A stretch of DNA of 64,000 bases from Lysobacter sp. ISL-50 (GCF_018612875.1 NZ_JAGGRI010000019.1:40940-104939), one strand, 5' to 3'. Shown: positions 18,301-26,727, numbered from the stretch's first letter. Numbers and translations are program-made. Notes: a model not told the origin generated them from the letters alone.

Positions 18301-18504
18301 CTGCCAGGCGCGGACGATGCCGGCGAGCGAGCATTCGTCGGTAATGGCCAGCGCGCGATAGCCGAGCGCCTTGGCCCGGTCGAACAATTCATCCGCGACC
18401 GATGCGCCGCGCTGGAAACTGAAAGCCGACAGGCAATGCAGTTCGGCGTAGTCCGGCAAGGGCTCGGCCGTGGCGAGTGCGCGCGCGTGCGGCGGAAGGT
18501 TCAT
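15349..18504 (-). CDS. dnaE2: Error-prone DNA polymerase DnaE2
   Basis: A 1051-residue C-family polymerase alpha subunit of the DnaE2 (ImuC) class. The N-terminal PHP domain begins [17 protein letters not shown] and shows the degenerate metal site typical of DnaE2. The polymerase core contains [15 protein letters not shown] and [16 protein letters not shown], with the acidic residues of the active site, followed by (HhH)2 and OB domains at the C-terminus. The start ATG overlaps the imuB stop (ATGA). As last gene of lexA-imuA-imuB-dnaE2 it performs damage-induced translesion synthesis with ImuA and ImuB after LexA cleavage. Confidence 0.95.
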   Translation of the reverse strand: MNLPPHARALATAEPLPDYAELHCLSAFSFQRGASVADELFDRAKALGYRALAITDECSLAGIVRAWQAGQRTGLALIVGSEIRVHEGPKIVLLATDMAGYTDLCGLITQARRRAKKGEYLSLPDDFRERSAHLLALWIPGNDEHDDAHAAWLQTHFGDRLWLAVELHRGPDDDARLARLTALAARHGLPPVAAGDVHMHERARRPLQDVLTAVRHHTTVAAAGDLLFPNGERHLRIRKALQAIYPARMLAETMKIAQRCAGFDLKRDLKYQYPHELVPAGHSAKSLLRAMVIQGVRQRWPGGARRKHLKQLAHELRVIATLEYESFFLTVHDIVNHARSLDILCQGRGSAANSLVCYVLGITETSPDRMEMLFERFMSVERNEPPDIDVDFEHERREEILQYVFNRYGRHRAALTAVAISYRGRSAVRSVAAALGMPQDQIAELSRMLDRWSEDVPEPDQLHERGFDTQSALLRNVLSLSSQLVKNNFPRHLSQHPGGFVISEHPLHTLVPVENAAMDDRTVVQWDKDDLDAMQIIKVDCLALGMLTAVRKILKSLEDQGHGTITMDSISRLGDDKDVYAMICKADTVGVFQIESRAQMSMLPRLRPRNFYDLVIEIAIVRPGPIQGDMVNPYLLRRKQDPETIEYPSEELRDVLKRTLGIPLFQEQVMQIAIVAAGYTPGEADQLRRSMAAWKRHGGLEPHRERLRQGMLKDGKYTEDFAHRIFEQIKGFGSYGFPESHAASFALIAYVSCWLKHYHPAAFACGIINSMPMGFYTHGQILQDVRRNGVTVLPVDVRYSDWDCTLEAAPGGRGKHPHAIRMGLRLINGFDEASADRISDARARAPWRDVEDLCARAAIDARGRALLADAGALRALAGHRHRARWAVAGVDTQLPLFAGVARDEAPVSLPLPSAGEDVQADYALLGTTLGRHPLSLLRSALHARRCRRSSQLAKVEHGARVRFAGLVTVRQHPETSSGVTFLSLEDEDGMVNAVVWRDLAQRQRRVLVESRLMAIDGRLERVDGVQHIIASRMEDLTPLLGSLTTHSRDFH

Positions 18505-19952
18505 GCGAACCAGCCGTGCAGCATCAGCGGGCCGTCGCCGCCGGCGTCGCGATACGCCCAGGCGCGCTGGCCGCGGACGGTTTCGACCAGGTAGTAATCG
18601 CGGCGCACATCGTCCTGGTCCCACCAGCCCGATTCGATGCGCTCGGGGCCGGCGAGGATGCGCGCGACCGGTTCGCGCAGCGGTTCGGGCGCGGCCAGCA
18701 GCCAGCCGGGGCGGGTCGCTCCGGTCGCAACGCTCGGCGCGGCGGGTTTGTTCGAACGCGGCGCGTCGCCGACCACGCGGCGCCAGGCGCGTTCGGGGCG
18801 ATGATCGGGATGCAGCGCCAGTCCGTGCACGTCGTCGTCGCCGAGCCGCGCGCGCAGGCGTTCGCGCAACTGCGCCCAGGGCAGGGCTTGCTGCGGGCGC
18901 GGGTCGAACAGGTCGCGGCGCGCCGGCACGAACGGCGGCAGTTCTTCCGCGAGCAGGCGCAGGCCGACCACCGGCGCGGGCAGTTGCGCGTGCTGCAATC
19001 GCCCGCGCGCCAGTTCGAACAGCATCGCCGCCTCGCGCTCGGGCGCGAGCAGGCCGACCGCGATTTCGCTGTCGGCGATGCGTTCGCGATGGGCATGGTG
19101 CTCGTGTTCGAGAAGCAGCTTGAAACGCGCCACGCCGCCGTCGCGGCCGGACAGGTACGCGGACAGGTCGGCGGTGAGGCGGCGCAGCGGAAACAGCAGG
19201 GCCAGGCTGGATTCGACTTCGTGGCCCAGTTCGATGCGCGCGTCGAACACGTCCGCCGGCTGGAAATACGTCATCGGCGGCGAGGCTTCGCCGCGCAGCG
19301 CGTCGAGCCGGGTCAGCACGTCCTGGCCGAAACGCCGCGCCAGCGGCGCGCGCGGCAGGGCGAACACCGCGCCGAGCTTGCGCAGGCCCATGCGCTGCAG
19401 GGCCTGCACGACGGCGGCGTCGAGGCCGCATCGCTCGATCGGCATCTTCGCCAGCGCGCTCGGCAGCATGTCGTCGTCGAAGAACAATCCGTCGGCGAGG
19501 TTGGTCAGCGCGCGGGCGGCGTGCGGGTTCGGCGCGGCGGCCATGCGGTAGCGGAAACCGAGTTCGCGCAGTTCCTCGCCCAGGCGCTTGTGCAGCTGCG
19601 GCCACAGGCCGAACAGCTTCCGGCTGCGGCCGATCTCCAGGACGATGGCGTGGGCGAACTCGGTACTGACCTGCGAGCTGTAGCGATAGGCCCAGGCCGC
19701 GAGCAGGTTGCGCGCGTGTTCGACCGCCTGCGGGTCGTGTTCGACCATCTGGAAGCCATCAACGATGGCGTGCGCGGCGATCAGCGACATCCCCGGCTTG
19801 AGGCCGAGCGCGCGCGCGGCGGCGTTGACCGCATGCAGGCGGCGGCGCGCGTGTGGGCCATCGACCAGCACCAGCGGGCGCTCGGGATGCGGGTGATTGC
19901 GAAGGACCACGTCCATCGCCATTTGCGGCAGCAGCAGGCAGGCCCAGCGCAT
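18501..19952 (-). CDS. imuB: Y-family polymerase-like protein ImuB
   Basis: A 483-residue DinP/UmuC-like protein. It begins [17 protein letters not shown] and keeps the Y-family fold ([32 protein letters not shown]), but the usual catalytic acidic pair is not evident, as is typical of ImuB, which serves as a beta-clamp adaptor rather than a polymerase. The stop overlaps the dnaE2 start and a 10-base gap separates it from imuA. The start at 19952 is chosen by family length; a longer in-frame version would overlap imuA. It bridges DnaE2 and ImuA in the SOS mutasome. Confidence 0.93.
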   Translation of the reverse strand: MRWACLLLPQMAMDVVLRNHPHPERPLVLVDGPHARRRLHAVNAAARALGLKPGMSLIAAHAIVDGFQMVEHDPQAVEHARNLLAAWAYRYSSQVSTEFAHAIVLEIGRSRKLFGLWPQLHKRLGEELRELGFRYRMAAAPNPHAARALTNLADGLFFDDDMLPSALAKMPIERCGLDAAVVQALQRMGLRKLGAVFALPRAPLARRFGQDVLTRLDALRGEASPPMTYFQPADVFDARIELGHEVESSLALLFPLRRLTADLSAYLSGRDGGVARFKLLLEHEHHAHRERIADSEIAVGLLAPEREAAMLFELARGRLQHAQLPAPVVGLRLLAEELPPFVPARRDLFDPRPQQALPWAQLRERLRARLGDDDVHGLALHPDHRPERAWRRVVGDAPRSNKPAAPSVATGATRPGWLLAAPEPLREPVARILAGPERIESGWWDQDDVRRDYYLVETVRGQRAWAYRDAGGDGPLMLHGWFA

Positions 19953-19962
19953 GGCGATGGAC

Positions 19963-20937
19963 TCAGCGCGGGGCCGCCGGAGCGGGCGGGGGCGGTGCGA
20001 TGGGGAGGATCGAGATCGGGGCTTCCGCGATAGGTGGCGCGGGGGCGGGGCTTTCGGGTGGGGGCGTGGCGTCTGAGCGGAAGGCGTCGGGGCTGAAGCC
20101 CCTCCCACGAAAGACTTCGGGGCTTAAGTCCCTCCCTCGAAAGACTTCGGGGCTGAAGCTCCTCGCGGGAAACACGATGGCCGAGCGCTCGGCCGGGACG
20201 ACTGCGCCGATCGCGCCGCGTTCGCGCGCAAGCCGCGGCGGCGTCGGCTCATTTGCAGCGGTGGCGAAGGGAATCGGCTTTGTCGGCACATTGCCGCCGC
20301 GACACTTGAGCACGCGCAACTGCCGCGGCGAGGCGTCGATGGCGATGCGCAGCGCGGCCGGCGACGGGTTCAACGCGGCCTTGCTGTCGCGCAGGGCGAA
20401 GCCCAGGCATTGCCCGGTTTCGGCCGCGACCTGCAGCCGCCGCAAGGCGCGATCGTCCGCGCGCTGCGGCCAGCACAGCACCGCCGCGCATGCGCCCGAA
20501 CGCAGGCATTGCTCGGCCGCCCACAAGGCGTCGCGGCCGCGGGCGCGGATCACCTGCAATCGCGACAAGGCCACGCCGGCATCGCGCCAGGCCGGCGCGT
20601 ACGGCTCGAATGGCGGATCGATCAGCACGACCATGCCGCCGCCGTCGAACGCATGCGAGGCCTGCGCGCGCGCGGACTTCGCCGGCATGGCCTGCGCTTG
20701 CGGCGGCCCGCCTTGCGACAGCCGCGCCAGCGCCGGCCACATCAGTTGCAACTCGCCCACGCCGTGCGTCGGCAGCAGCAGTTCGGTCAGCGAAGCCTCG
20801 GGCCAGCCGCCGGTGGGCAGGGCGGCGTCGAGCGCGGCGTGGCCGGTCGGCTGCGAGGACGGCGCCAGATTCGCCGGCTGGCCGCGCCACAGCTGGCGGC
20901 TGCTGATCAGGGTTTCCAGTGCGATCAGTTTGCTCAT
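19963..20937 (-). CDS. imuA: Translesion synthesis-associated protein ImuA
   Basis: A 324-residue RecA-like accessory factor, second gene of the SOS operon, starting eight bases after the lexA stop. The N-terminal two thirds match ImuA (PTGHAALDAALPTGGWPEAS, LTELLLPTHGVGELQLM, VVLIDPPFEPYAPAW). The C-terminal part is odd: residues about 255-285 form a three-fold decapeptide repeat around FSPEVFRGR, encoded by a DNA repeat of the kind found between genes elsewhere in this window, and the tail is Pro/Ala-rich. This looks like an extra low-complexity extension beyond the conserved fold. Confidence 0.9.
   Translation of the reverse strand: MSKLIALETLISSRQLWRGQPANLAPSSQPTGHAALDAALPTGGWPEASLTELLLPTHGVGELQLMWPALARLSQGGPPQAQAMPAKSARAQASHAFDGGGMVVLIDPPFEPYAPAWRDAGVALSRLQVIRARGRDALWAAEQCLRSGACAAVLCWPQRADDRALRRLQVAAETGQCLGFALRDSKAALNPSPAALRIAIDASPRQLRVLKCRGGNVPTKPIPFATAANEPTPPRLARERGAIGAVVPAERSAIVFPARSFSPEVFRGRDLSPEVFRGRGFSPDAFRSDATPPPESPAPAPPIAEAPISILPIAPPPPAPAAPR
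20085..20174. repeat. Intergenic-type repeat captured inside imuA
   Basis: Three imperfect 30-base copies built on CGGGGCTGAAGCCCCTCCCA (starting near 20085, 20115 and 20145). The same core forms the inverted repeat at 49983-50096. Here the 30-base period keeps the imuA frame open and encodes three decapeptides. Confidence 0.75.
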
Positions 20938-20945
20938 GGCCGCGC

Positions 20946-21653
20946 TCAGGCGCTGCGCACCAGACCGCAGTAGATGCCTTCGATGGCGAAGTCGGCATCG
21001 GCCGCGACGCGGATCGGTTCGTAATCGGGATTGCGCGGCAGCAGGGCGATGCCGTCGGCGTCGATGCGCAGGCGCTTGATGGTGATTTCATCGCCGATGC
21101 GCGCGACCACCACCTGGCCGCTGCGCGCATCGCGGGTGCGGTGCACGGCGACCAGATCGCCGTCGAAGATGCCGTCCTCGCGCATCGAGTCGCCCTTCAC
21201 CCGCAGCAGATAGTCCGGGCGCGGCGAGAACAGCAGGCGGTCGATCAGCACATGGGTGTCGGCGTCGGGATCGGCGCCGATCGGGGAACCCGCGGCGACC
21301 CGGCCGAGGATCGGCAGGGACAGGCGGCTGTCGTCGTTGGCGGCGGGGGAGGCGAAGGCCGGATGCCGGTTCGGCTCGGCGGTCGAGGCCCGCGGCGGCG
21401 CGTCGATCGGTTCGCCCTGCGGCAGCCCGATCTGCAGCAGGCCCGCCTGCAGCAGGCGAATCCCGCGCGCGCGCCCCGGCAGCAGTTCGATCAGCCCCTG
21501 CGCCTGCAAGGCCTGCAGGTGATAGCCGGCGGAGCGGTTCTGGCGAAAACCCAGGTGCGCGGCGATCTCCTGCTGCGACGGCGGCAGGCCCTCGGCGGCG
21601 ATGCGCTCGTGCAGGTAGATCAGCAGGGCGCGGCGGAGGTCGGTCAGGCTCAT
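20946..21653 (-). CDS. lexA: LexA SOS repressor (LexA2 type)
   Basis: A 235-residue LexA. The winged HTH (about 1-70) reads LPPSQQEIAAHLGFRQNRSA. The self-cleavage site is A121-G122 (GRVAAGSP), with catalytic S156 (VKGDSMREDG) and K193 (ITIKRLRI) at standard spacing. A longer Ala/Pro-rich hinge separates the domains. First gene of lexA-imuA-imuB-dnaE2, the arrangement known for the second LexA of xanthomonads, so it represses its own mutagenesis operon. The perfect palindrome directly before its ATG is the likely operator. Confidence 0.94.
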   Translation of the reverse strand: MSLTDLRRALLIYLHERIAAEGLPPSQQEIAAHLGFRQNRSAGYHLQALQAQGLIELLPGRARGIRLLQAGLLQIGLPQGEPIDAPPRASTAEPNRHPAFASPAANDDSRLSLPILGRVAAGSPIGADPDADTHVLIDRLLFSPRPDYLLRVKGDSMREDGIFDGDLVAVHRTRDARSGQVVVARIGDEITIKRLRIDADGIALLPRNPDYEPIRVAADADFAIEGIYCGLVRSA

Positions 21654-21654
21654 G

Positions 21655-21668
21655 TACTAATATTAGTA
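21655..21668. promoter_or_regulatory. LexA-like operator overlapping the lexA start region
   Basis: The perfect 14-base palindrome TACTAATATTAGTA ends one base before the lexA ATG (21653, minus strand). Its half-site resembles the TTAG-N6-TACTA motif described for Xanthomonadaceae LexA. No Shine-Dalgarno sequence lies before the ATG. The TAATAT inside the palindrome could be a -10 box six bases from the start codon, which would make the transcript leaderless or nearly so. Confidence 0.7.
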
Positions 21669-21874
21669 ATAAAATGGCCGGTGTGCAGCTTGGGCGTGGA
21701 CGGTCTCGCCGATTGAGACACGGCCTACGGCGCATAAATCGCTCACAAAGTTCGCGTAAATTATTGAAATAAAGCGACTTGTCGGCCAGGCCGCGCGTCG
21801 CCGCGATCCGCGCCGCGCGCACAAGCCGACCAACGGTCGCTGCGACCCATTGACTCACCCCGGTTCGTTCTTTA

Positions 21875-21894
21875 ATTTCTGTCTAAACAGAAAT
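21875..21894. promoter_or_regulatory. Palindromic operator 1 upstream of the GbsR-like gene
   Basis: Perfect eight-base arms, ATTTCTGT-CTAA-ACAGAAAT, ending 11 bases before the regulator ATG at 21906. A closely related dyad lies at 22607-22624 before the downstream operon. The position, overlapping the leader, fits autorepression. Confidence 0.6.
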
Positions 21895-21905
21895 AAGAGA
21901 AGTCC

Positions 21906-22577
21906 ATGGCGCTCAGCCCGCTCCAAGAACGTTTCATCCTGCACTGGGGCGAGATGGGCAGCCGTTGGGGCGTCAACCGCACCGTCGCCCAGATCCACGC
22001 CCTGCTGTTCCTGAGCGAGCGTGCGATCACCGCCGACGAGATCTGCGAAACCCTCAATCTGGCGCGTTCCAACGTCAGCACCAGCCTCAAGGAATTGCAG
22101 GGCTGGAACCTGGCGCGGGTCAGTCACGTGCTGGGCGATCGCCGCGACCACTTCGAAACCTACAAGGACGTGTGGGACATCTTCCGCGCCGTGGTCCAGG
22201 AGCGGCGCCGGCGCGAGATCGAGCCGACCCTGAGCATGCTGCGCACGGCCGTGCTCGACAGCGACAACGCCGCGGTGGCGCCGGACCAGAACGATCCGCG
22301 CGACCGCCGCACCCTGGAACGCATGCGCGAAGTGCTGGAGTTCATGGAGACCGGCACCAGTTGGATCGACGAAATGAACCGCCTCGATCCCAAGACCCTG
22401 ATCAAGCTGCTGAAGATGGGCGCGCGCATCCAGCAATTCGTGCGCGGCCCGGTCAAGCCGCTGCCGCAGCCGCAGCCCGGCGAGAGCGGCGGGGTGCTGT
22501 TCGAAGACGACGACGCCCAGGCCGAGGCCGAAATCCAACGCGAAACCCGATCCCAGCCCGGCGAACGCGCGTCCTGA
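21906..22577 (+). CDS. GbsR/MarR-type transcriptional regulator
   Basis: A 223-residue winged-HTH repressor of the GbsR family. The N-terminal RFILHWGEMGSRWGVNRTVA, the HTH RAITADEICETLNLARSNVS and ELQGWNLARVSHVLGDRRDH are diagnostic, and VWDIFRAVVQERRRREI follows. An acidic, low-complexity tail of about 40 residues extends past the usual end. The palindrome at 21875-21894 lies just upstream and a related site at 22607-22624 precedes the next gene 65 bases downstream, so it probably controls itself and the DCC/epimerase/DUF4166 operon. Some GbsR members sense choline; no ligand is evident here. Confidence 0.88.
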   Translation: MALSPLQERFILHWGEMGSRWGVNRTVAQIHALLFLSERAITADEICETLNLARSNVSTSLKELQGWNLARVSHVLGDRRDHFETYKDVWDIFRAVVQERRRREIEPTLSMLRTAVLDSDNAAVAPDQNDPRDRRTLERMREVLEFMETGTSWIDEMNRLDPKTLIKLLKMGARIQQFVRGPVKPLPQPQPGESGGVLFEDDDAQAEAEIQRETRSQPGERAS

Positions 22578-22606
22578 GCGCTCGCCAGTATTTTTTTGCC
22601 CGCAAG

Positions 22607-22624
22607 TTTCTGTAATTACCGAAA
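22607..22624. promoter_or_regulatory. Palindromic operator 2 upstream of the DCC-epimerase operon
   Basis: TTTCTGTAATTACCGAAA is a dyad with one mismatch that shares the TTTCTGT half-site with the operator at 21875-21894. It lies 18 bases before the ATG at 22643, in an AT-rich patch that also holds the promoter. Confidence 0.6.
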
Positions 22625-22642
22625 TAACTGTAGGAGAAGATC

Positions 22643-23092
22643 ATGAGCAGCGAATCCATCCCGGGCCGGCTCGCGAACGCACAAGTCATCGCCCTGTACG
22701 ACCGCGCCTGTCCGCTGTGCCGCGCCGAGATGCACCGGCTCAAGGCCGGCGACCGCCACGACCGGCTGCGTCTGGTCGATATCGCCGACCCGCGCTTCGA
22801 CGCCGCGCAATGGGGCTTCGAACTCGACGCGCTGCGCAATTCGCTGCACGTGCGCGCCGCCGACGGCGAATGGCGCATCGGCGTGCCCGGCATCGCCGAG
22901 GCCTATCGCGCGGTCGGCCTGGGCTGGCTGACCTGGCCGTTGCGCGTGCCCGGCGCCGGCCGCCTGGCGGCGCGCGCGTACCGCTGGATCGCGCCGAACC
23001 GGCATCGCGTATCGCGCTGGCTGGGGTATCGCGAAGCCGGCCAGGACGCCGCGCCGCATTGCGACGACGGCCATTGCCCCACGCATTACTAA
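22643..23092 (+). CDS. DCC (DUF393) thiol-disulfide oxidoreductase family protein
   Basis: A 149-residue protein of the DUF393/DCC family, a thioredoxin-like group. The motif is YDRACPLC with the CxxC pair C23/C26, and a later C-terminal CDDGHC adds two more cysteines. The ATG has AGGAG seven bases upstream. The family is predicted to be thiol-disulfide active but is little studied. First gene of an operon with a membrane-epimerase fusion and a DUF4166 protein, behind a GbsR-type operator. Confidence 0.88.
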   Translation: MSSESIPGRLANAQVIALYDRACPLCRAEMHRLKAGDRHDRLRLVDIADPRFDAAQWGFELDALRNSLHVRAADGEWRIGVPGIAEAYRAVGLGWLTWPLRVPGAGRLAARAYRWIAPNRHRVSRWLGYREAGQDAAPHCDDGHCPTHY

Positions 23093-23104
23093 GGCAGGCG
23101 CGCC

Positions 23105-24619
23105 ATGGAACGCTTGTTCATCGCTTTACTGCTGCTGCAGGTCGCGCTGGGCGCGATCGACACCATCGCCCATCACGAACTGATGGAAAAGCTCGCCAAC
23201 CGGCGCAGCGCCGCGCTGGAGTTGAAGCTGCATTCGGCGCGCGGCTTCGTGTACGGATTGCTGTTCCTGGTATTCGCCTGGATCAAGCCGCAAGGCGCGT
23301 GGTTGGCGGCGGTGTGGGCGCTGGTGCTGATCGAAGTCGGCATCACCTTGTGGGACTTCGTGGTCGAAGACGCCACCCGTCTGTTGCCCAGCACCGAGCG
23401 CGTGCTGCACACCATCCTGGCCGTCAACGGCGGCGCGATGTTCGCCGTGTACGCATTGGCGACCCGCGCCGACTGGTCCGCGCCGAGCGCCTTGCTTGCG
23501 AATTCGCACGGGTGGGCTTCGTGGGCGCTGACCGCCGCGGCGATCGGCATCGCCGTGTCGGCGCTGCGCGACGGATTGGCCGCGCGCGCCAACGCCGCGC
23601 AGCCGGCGCCGCGCGCCTTGCTGGCCGGGCATCCGCAGACCGGATTCCTGCTCAGCGGCGGCACCGGTTTCATCGGCACCGCGCTGGTCGAAGGATTGCT
23701 GGCCGGCGGGCATCGCGTCACCGTGCTCAGCCGCGATCCGCGCCGCGCCGCGCTGCGTTTCGGCGGCCGCGCGCGCTGCATCGCCGACACCGCCGAGTTG
23801 CGCGACGACGAAGCCATCGACGTGGTGATCAATCTCGCCGGCGCGCCGGTGGTCGGTCCGCGCTGGTCGCCGGCCCGCAAGCGCGCGCTGCTGACCAGCC
23901 GCATCGACACCACCGACGGCTTGCGCGCCTGGTGCGAGCGCTCGCAACGCAAGCCGGAACTGTGGCTGCAGGCCAGTGCGGTCGGCCTCTACGGCGCGCA
24001 TGCGCTGAGCGCGCCGGAACTGCGCGATCCGCCGCCGGTGCGCGGCGATTTCCCCAGCGAACTGTGCGTGGCGTGGGAGCGCGCCGCGACCAAGGTGTCC
24101 GCGCTTGGCGTGCGCGTGGCGACGATGCGCCTGGGGCTGGTCCTGCATCGCAGCGGCGGTCTGCTGCCGATGCTGTCGTTGGCCGCATCGCTCGGCGGCG
24201 CGGCGCGGCTCGGCGACGGCCGCCAATGGTTCGCCTGGATACACCTGGACGATGTGCTGGGTTTCGTCGAGCAAGCGGTCGAACACGTCGGCATCCGCGG
24301 CCCCTACAACCTGGTCGCGCCCGGCGGTTGCACCCAGGCCGAGTTCACCCGCGCGCTGGCGCGGTCGCTGCATCGTCCCGCCTTCATGCGCATGCCGGCC
24401 GCGCCGCTGCGCCTGGCGCTGGGCGAGATGGCGACGATGCTGCTCGACGGCCCCGTGGTCGCGCCGCAGCGCCTGCTCGATCAGCGCTTTCGCTTTCTCC
24501 ATCCCGACCTGGACAGCGCCTTGAGCGCCGCGCACGCCGGTTTGGCCATCAATCCGCGTTCTTTCTATTCGGGTGAAGGACACCCAAAGGACCAACATGG
24601 AACTGTTGCATCCCACTGA
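23105..24619 (+). CDS. Membrane domain fused to a TIGR01777 NAD(P)-epimerase
   Basis: A 504-residue fusion. About residues 1-155 hold four hydrophobic segments of DoxX-like character (ERLFIALLLLQVALGAIDTI, YGLLFLVFAWI, LAAVWALVLIEVGITLW, HTILAVNGGAMFAVYAL). From residue 180 a TIGR01777/YfcH-type SDR epimerase follows, with GGTGFIG at 185-191, INLAGAPV, the TSRIDTTDGL segment, ASAVGLYG and a HLDDV motif. The fusion anchors an otherwise soluble nucleotide-sugar-epimerase-like enzyme at the membrane. The next gene starts inside its 3' end, so the products are co-translated. The substrate is unknown. Confidence 0.87.
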   Translation: MERLFIALLLLQVALGAIDTIAHHELMEKLANRRSAALELKLHSARGFVYGLLFLVFAWIKPQGAWLAAVWALVLIEVGITLWDFVVEDATRLLPSTERVLHTILAVNGGAMFAVYALATRADWSAPSALLANSHGWASWALTAAAIGIAVSALRDGLAARANAAQPAPRALLAGHPQTGFLLSGGTGFIGTALVEGLLAGGHRVTVLSRDPRRAALRFGGRARCIADTAELRDDEAIDVVINLAGAPVVGPRWSPARKRALLTSRIDTTDGLRAWCERSQRKPELWLQASAVGLYGAHALSAPELRDPPPVRGDFPSELCVAWERAATKVSALGVRVATMRLGLVLHRSGGLLPMLSLAASLGGAARLGDGRQWFAWIHLDDVLGFVEQAVEHVGIRGPYNLVAPGGCTQAEFTRALARSLHRPAFMRMPAAPLRLALGEMATMLLDGPVVAPQRLLDQRFRFLHPDLDSALSAAHAGLAINPRSFYSGEGHPKDQHGTVASH

Positions 24620-25313
24620 CCTGCCTCGCGACAGCAGCGAAGGCGCCAGCATCGCCGGCGGACGTGCCGGTTCCGGCGGCAAACCGCGTGGCGAGCCGGC
24701 CGCGCACGATCTGGCCGCGCTGTTGCGCGCGGCGCTCGGCGCGCGCTGGTCGCTGCTGCATCCGCATATCCAGGCGCGTTTCGAACTCCTGCCCGGGCAG
24801 GCCCAGGCCGAGTACGTCGGCAACATGCATCAAGTGCGCTGCACCTGGCTGGGCGGCGTGTTCGCGCGGCTGATCCGGCATGCGCGCATCCTGCCGCACC
24901 ACAACGCCGACGAAGTGCCGTTCCGTTTCGACGTGCGGCCGATGACGCGCGGACTGGGCTGGATCAAGACCCGGACCTATCACTTCGTCGATGAAGTCTT
25001 CAGTTTCCGCTCGCGCATGATCCTGGGCGACAACGGCGAACTGCTGGAGCATTTCGGCGGCGGCCTGGGCATGCGCGTGCGCCTGGAGGTGTTGCCGAAC
25101 CGGCTGGTGTTCGTGGACGACGGCTATTTCCTGCATTGGCGCGGCTTGCGCCTGCCGCTGCCCAAGCCGTTATGGCCGGGCCGTTTCGTGCTGGTGCATC
25201 GCGATCTGGACGCGGAACATTTCGAAGTCGGCATCGACGTCGTGCATCCGTGGTTCGGGCCGCTGTTTCATCAGGACGGCAGTTTCGAAAGGATGCGGGC
25301 GCAGGAGGTTTGA
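24597..25313 (+). CDS. DUF4166 domain protein
   Basis: A 238-residue protein of family DUF4166, recognised from LHPHIQARFELLPGQAQAEY, VPFRFDVRPMTRGLGWIKTR and the closing VVHPWFGPLFHQDGSF. In other bacteria DUF4166 is often fused or adjacent to TIGR01777 epimerase domains, which agrees with this operon. The ATG at 24597 has AAAGGA six bases upstream and lies inside the end of the epimerase gene (23-base overlap). An in-frame GTG at 24573 is possible but less well placed. No enzymatic residues can be assigned. Confidence 0.85.
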   Translation: MELLHPTDLPRDSSEGASIAGGRAGSGGKPRGEPAAHDLAALLRAALGARWSLLHPHIQARFELLPGQAQAEYVGNMHQVRCTWLGGVFARLIRHARILPHHNADEVPFRFDVRPMTRGLGWIKTRTYHFVDEVFSFRSRMILGDNGELLEHFGGGLGMRVRLEVLPNRLVFVDDGYFLHWRGLRLPLPKPLWPGRFVLVHRDLDAEHFEVGIDVVHPWFGPLFHQDGSFERMRAQEV

Positions 25314-25449
25314 GTGTCGACGCGATGGAGTGCGTCGTGGTGCGGGTGGGGCAGGGATGCGGGATCAGGGAGGATCGCGGCGGGCAGGGATGCGGTGCAG
25401 GGAGGGCGATGGGCCAGGGATGGCCGGAGGTGCCTTTGGCGTCATTTCC

Positions 25450-26085
25450 CCAGAACCTCATTCCCGCGAAGGCGGGCTCCGCTCCACTTCGGCGGAGCCG
25501 AACATCCAGAGACTTAAGCGCCATCTCTCCAGAACGTCATTCCCGCGAAGGCGGGAATCCAGAGACTTAAGCGCCATCTCTCAAGACCGTCATTCCCGCG
25601 AACGCGGGAATCCAGTGACTTCAGCGCCATCCCTCAAGGCCGTCATTCCCGCGAACGCGGGAATCCAGAGACTTCAGCGTTATCTTTCCAGTCCGCCATT
25701 CCCGCGAAGGCGGGAATCCAGTGACTTAAGCGCCATCTCTCAAGACCGTCATTCCCGCGAACGCGGGAATCCAGTGACTTCAGCGCCATCCCTCAAGGCC
25801 GTCATTCCCGCGAACGCGGGAATCCAGAGACTTCAGCGTTATCTTTCCAGTCCGTCATTCCCGCGAACGCGAGAATCCAGTGACTTCAAACGTTCTCGCC
25901 CGAAAGGCCCTGGATTCCCGCGTTCGCGGGAATGACGGTAGGTAGGTGCGCGGTTTCCGAGTCCCGCGAGTCCCGCGAGTCCCGGTCCGAACCCGGCCTC
26001 GAAAACGTTCTCGCACGAAAGGCACTGGATGTTCGGCTCCGCCGAAGTAGAGCGGAGCCCGCGTTCGCGGGATGACGGAAGGTGG
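25450..26085. repeat. Tandem and inverted array of the CATTCCCGCG repeat
   Basis: About ten copies of a 53-base unit whose core is the hairpin CATTCCCGCGAACGCGGGAA, followed by TCCAGTGACTTCAGCGCCAT or a variant. Three units make a 159-base higher-order repeat present twice in tandem (25564-25722 and 25723-25881). Some copies are inverted (about 25912-25936). The first copy (25468-25515) and the last (26027-26078, inverted) are a long form with an extra CTCCGC/GCGGAG hairpin in the centre. Reading frames stay open by periodicity only. The flanks 25314-25449 and 26086-26174 show no gene. Confidence 0.9.
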
Positions 26086-26174
26086 GTGTGCGGCTTCTGA
26101 GTTCCGTGTGCTTCGATGCAGAACTCGAATCCCAACCCGAACCTCCGAACCCGAATCAAAATCCCACCCGCCCC

Positions 26175-26651
26175 TCAAGGCGCCCGAAACACCACGTTGT
26201 ACTGAAACTTCCGCCCCGTAGTCGCCCGCAGCTTCTTCGCATCGCGATGCTCCGGATTGATCAACGCGTTGTACTCCTCCGGCACGATCACCGACGGCAC
26301 CAGCAAGATCGCCGACGCGCCGCTGTTCAACCATTGCGAGCCGATCCGCACGCTGGCCACGCCGGCCGGGACCGCGTCCCAACCGCCCGGCAAGTCCTGC
26401 GGCGTCATCTGGACGCGCGCCTTCCACACCGCCGCCGGCACTTCGATCGACACCACGTGCCGGTTCAACGGCAGGCCGTGCGAATCCACATACGCCGCGG
26501 TCTCCAGCGCCGCCAACGCCAGCGAGGTGGCGGTGTACAGCACGCGCTGGCCGTCGTCGTTCCAACGGCCGGGGAATTTGGCCGCGCCCGCGCCGCTCAG
26601 ATCGTCGGCGCGATAAGCGCGGGTTTCGCCGGCGATACGCCAAAGTTTCAT
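26175..26651 (-). CDS. RES family toxin
   Basis: A 158-residue RES-domain protein. The start is KLWRIAGETRAYRADDLSG, followed by AAKFPGRWN (R29-W30-N31) and VLYTATSLALAALE with E50, the conserved Arg, Tyr and Glu of RES toxins, and the serine region SAILLVPSVIVPEEYNALIN, a family landmark. RES toxins of Xre-RES/MbcTA/ParST type deplete NAD+ or modify targets by ADP-ribosyl chemistry. It is preceded by the Xre-type antitoxin gene, with a 76-base gap that is wider than usual. Confidence 0.92.
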   Translation of the reverse strand: MKLWRIAGETRAYRADDLSGAGAAKFPGRWNDDGQRVLYTATSLALAALETAAYVDSHGLPLNRHVVSIEVPAAVWKARVQMTPQDLPGGWDAVPAGVASVRIGSQWLNSGASAILLVPSVIVPEEYNALINPEHRDAKKLRATTGRKFQYNVVFRAP

Positions 26652-26727
26652 GTTTGCGGCCTCATCCCTGCGGCAATGGATCGGATCGGCGAAACACCGC
26701 TCATGCGGTTGCGCTCAAGGCGGCGCA

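Noticed and set aside
25564-25881. CRISPR-like regular spacing
   Set aside because: Units are 53 bases with no unique spacers between identical repeats, copies occur in both orientations elsewhere, and no cas genes are present.
25330-25935. Open frames of up to 200 codons across the 25.4-25.9 kb repeat array
   Set aside because: They consist of translated repeat units and stay open because the 159-base period is a multiple of three. There is no ribosome site and no non-repeat protein content.
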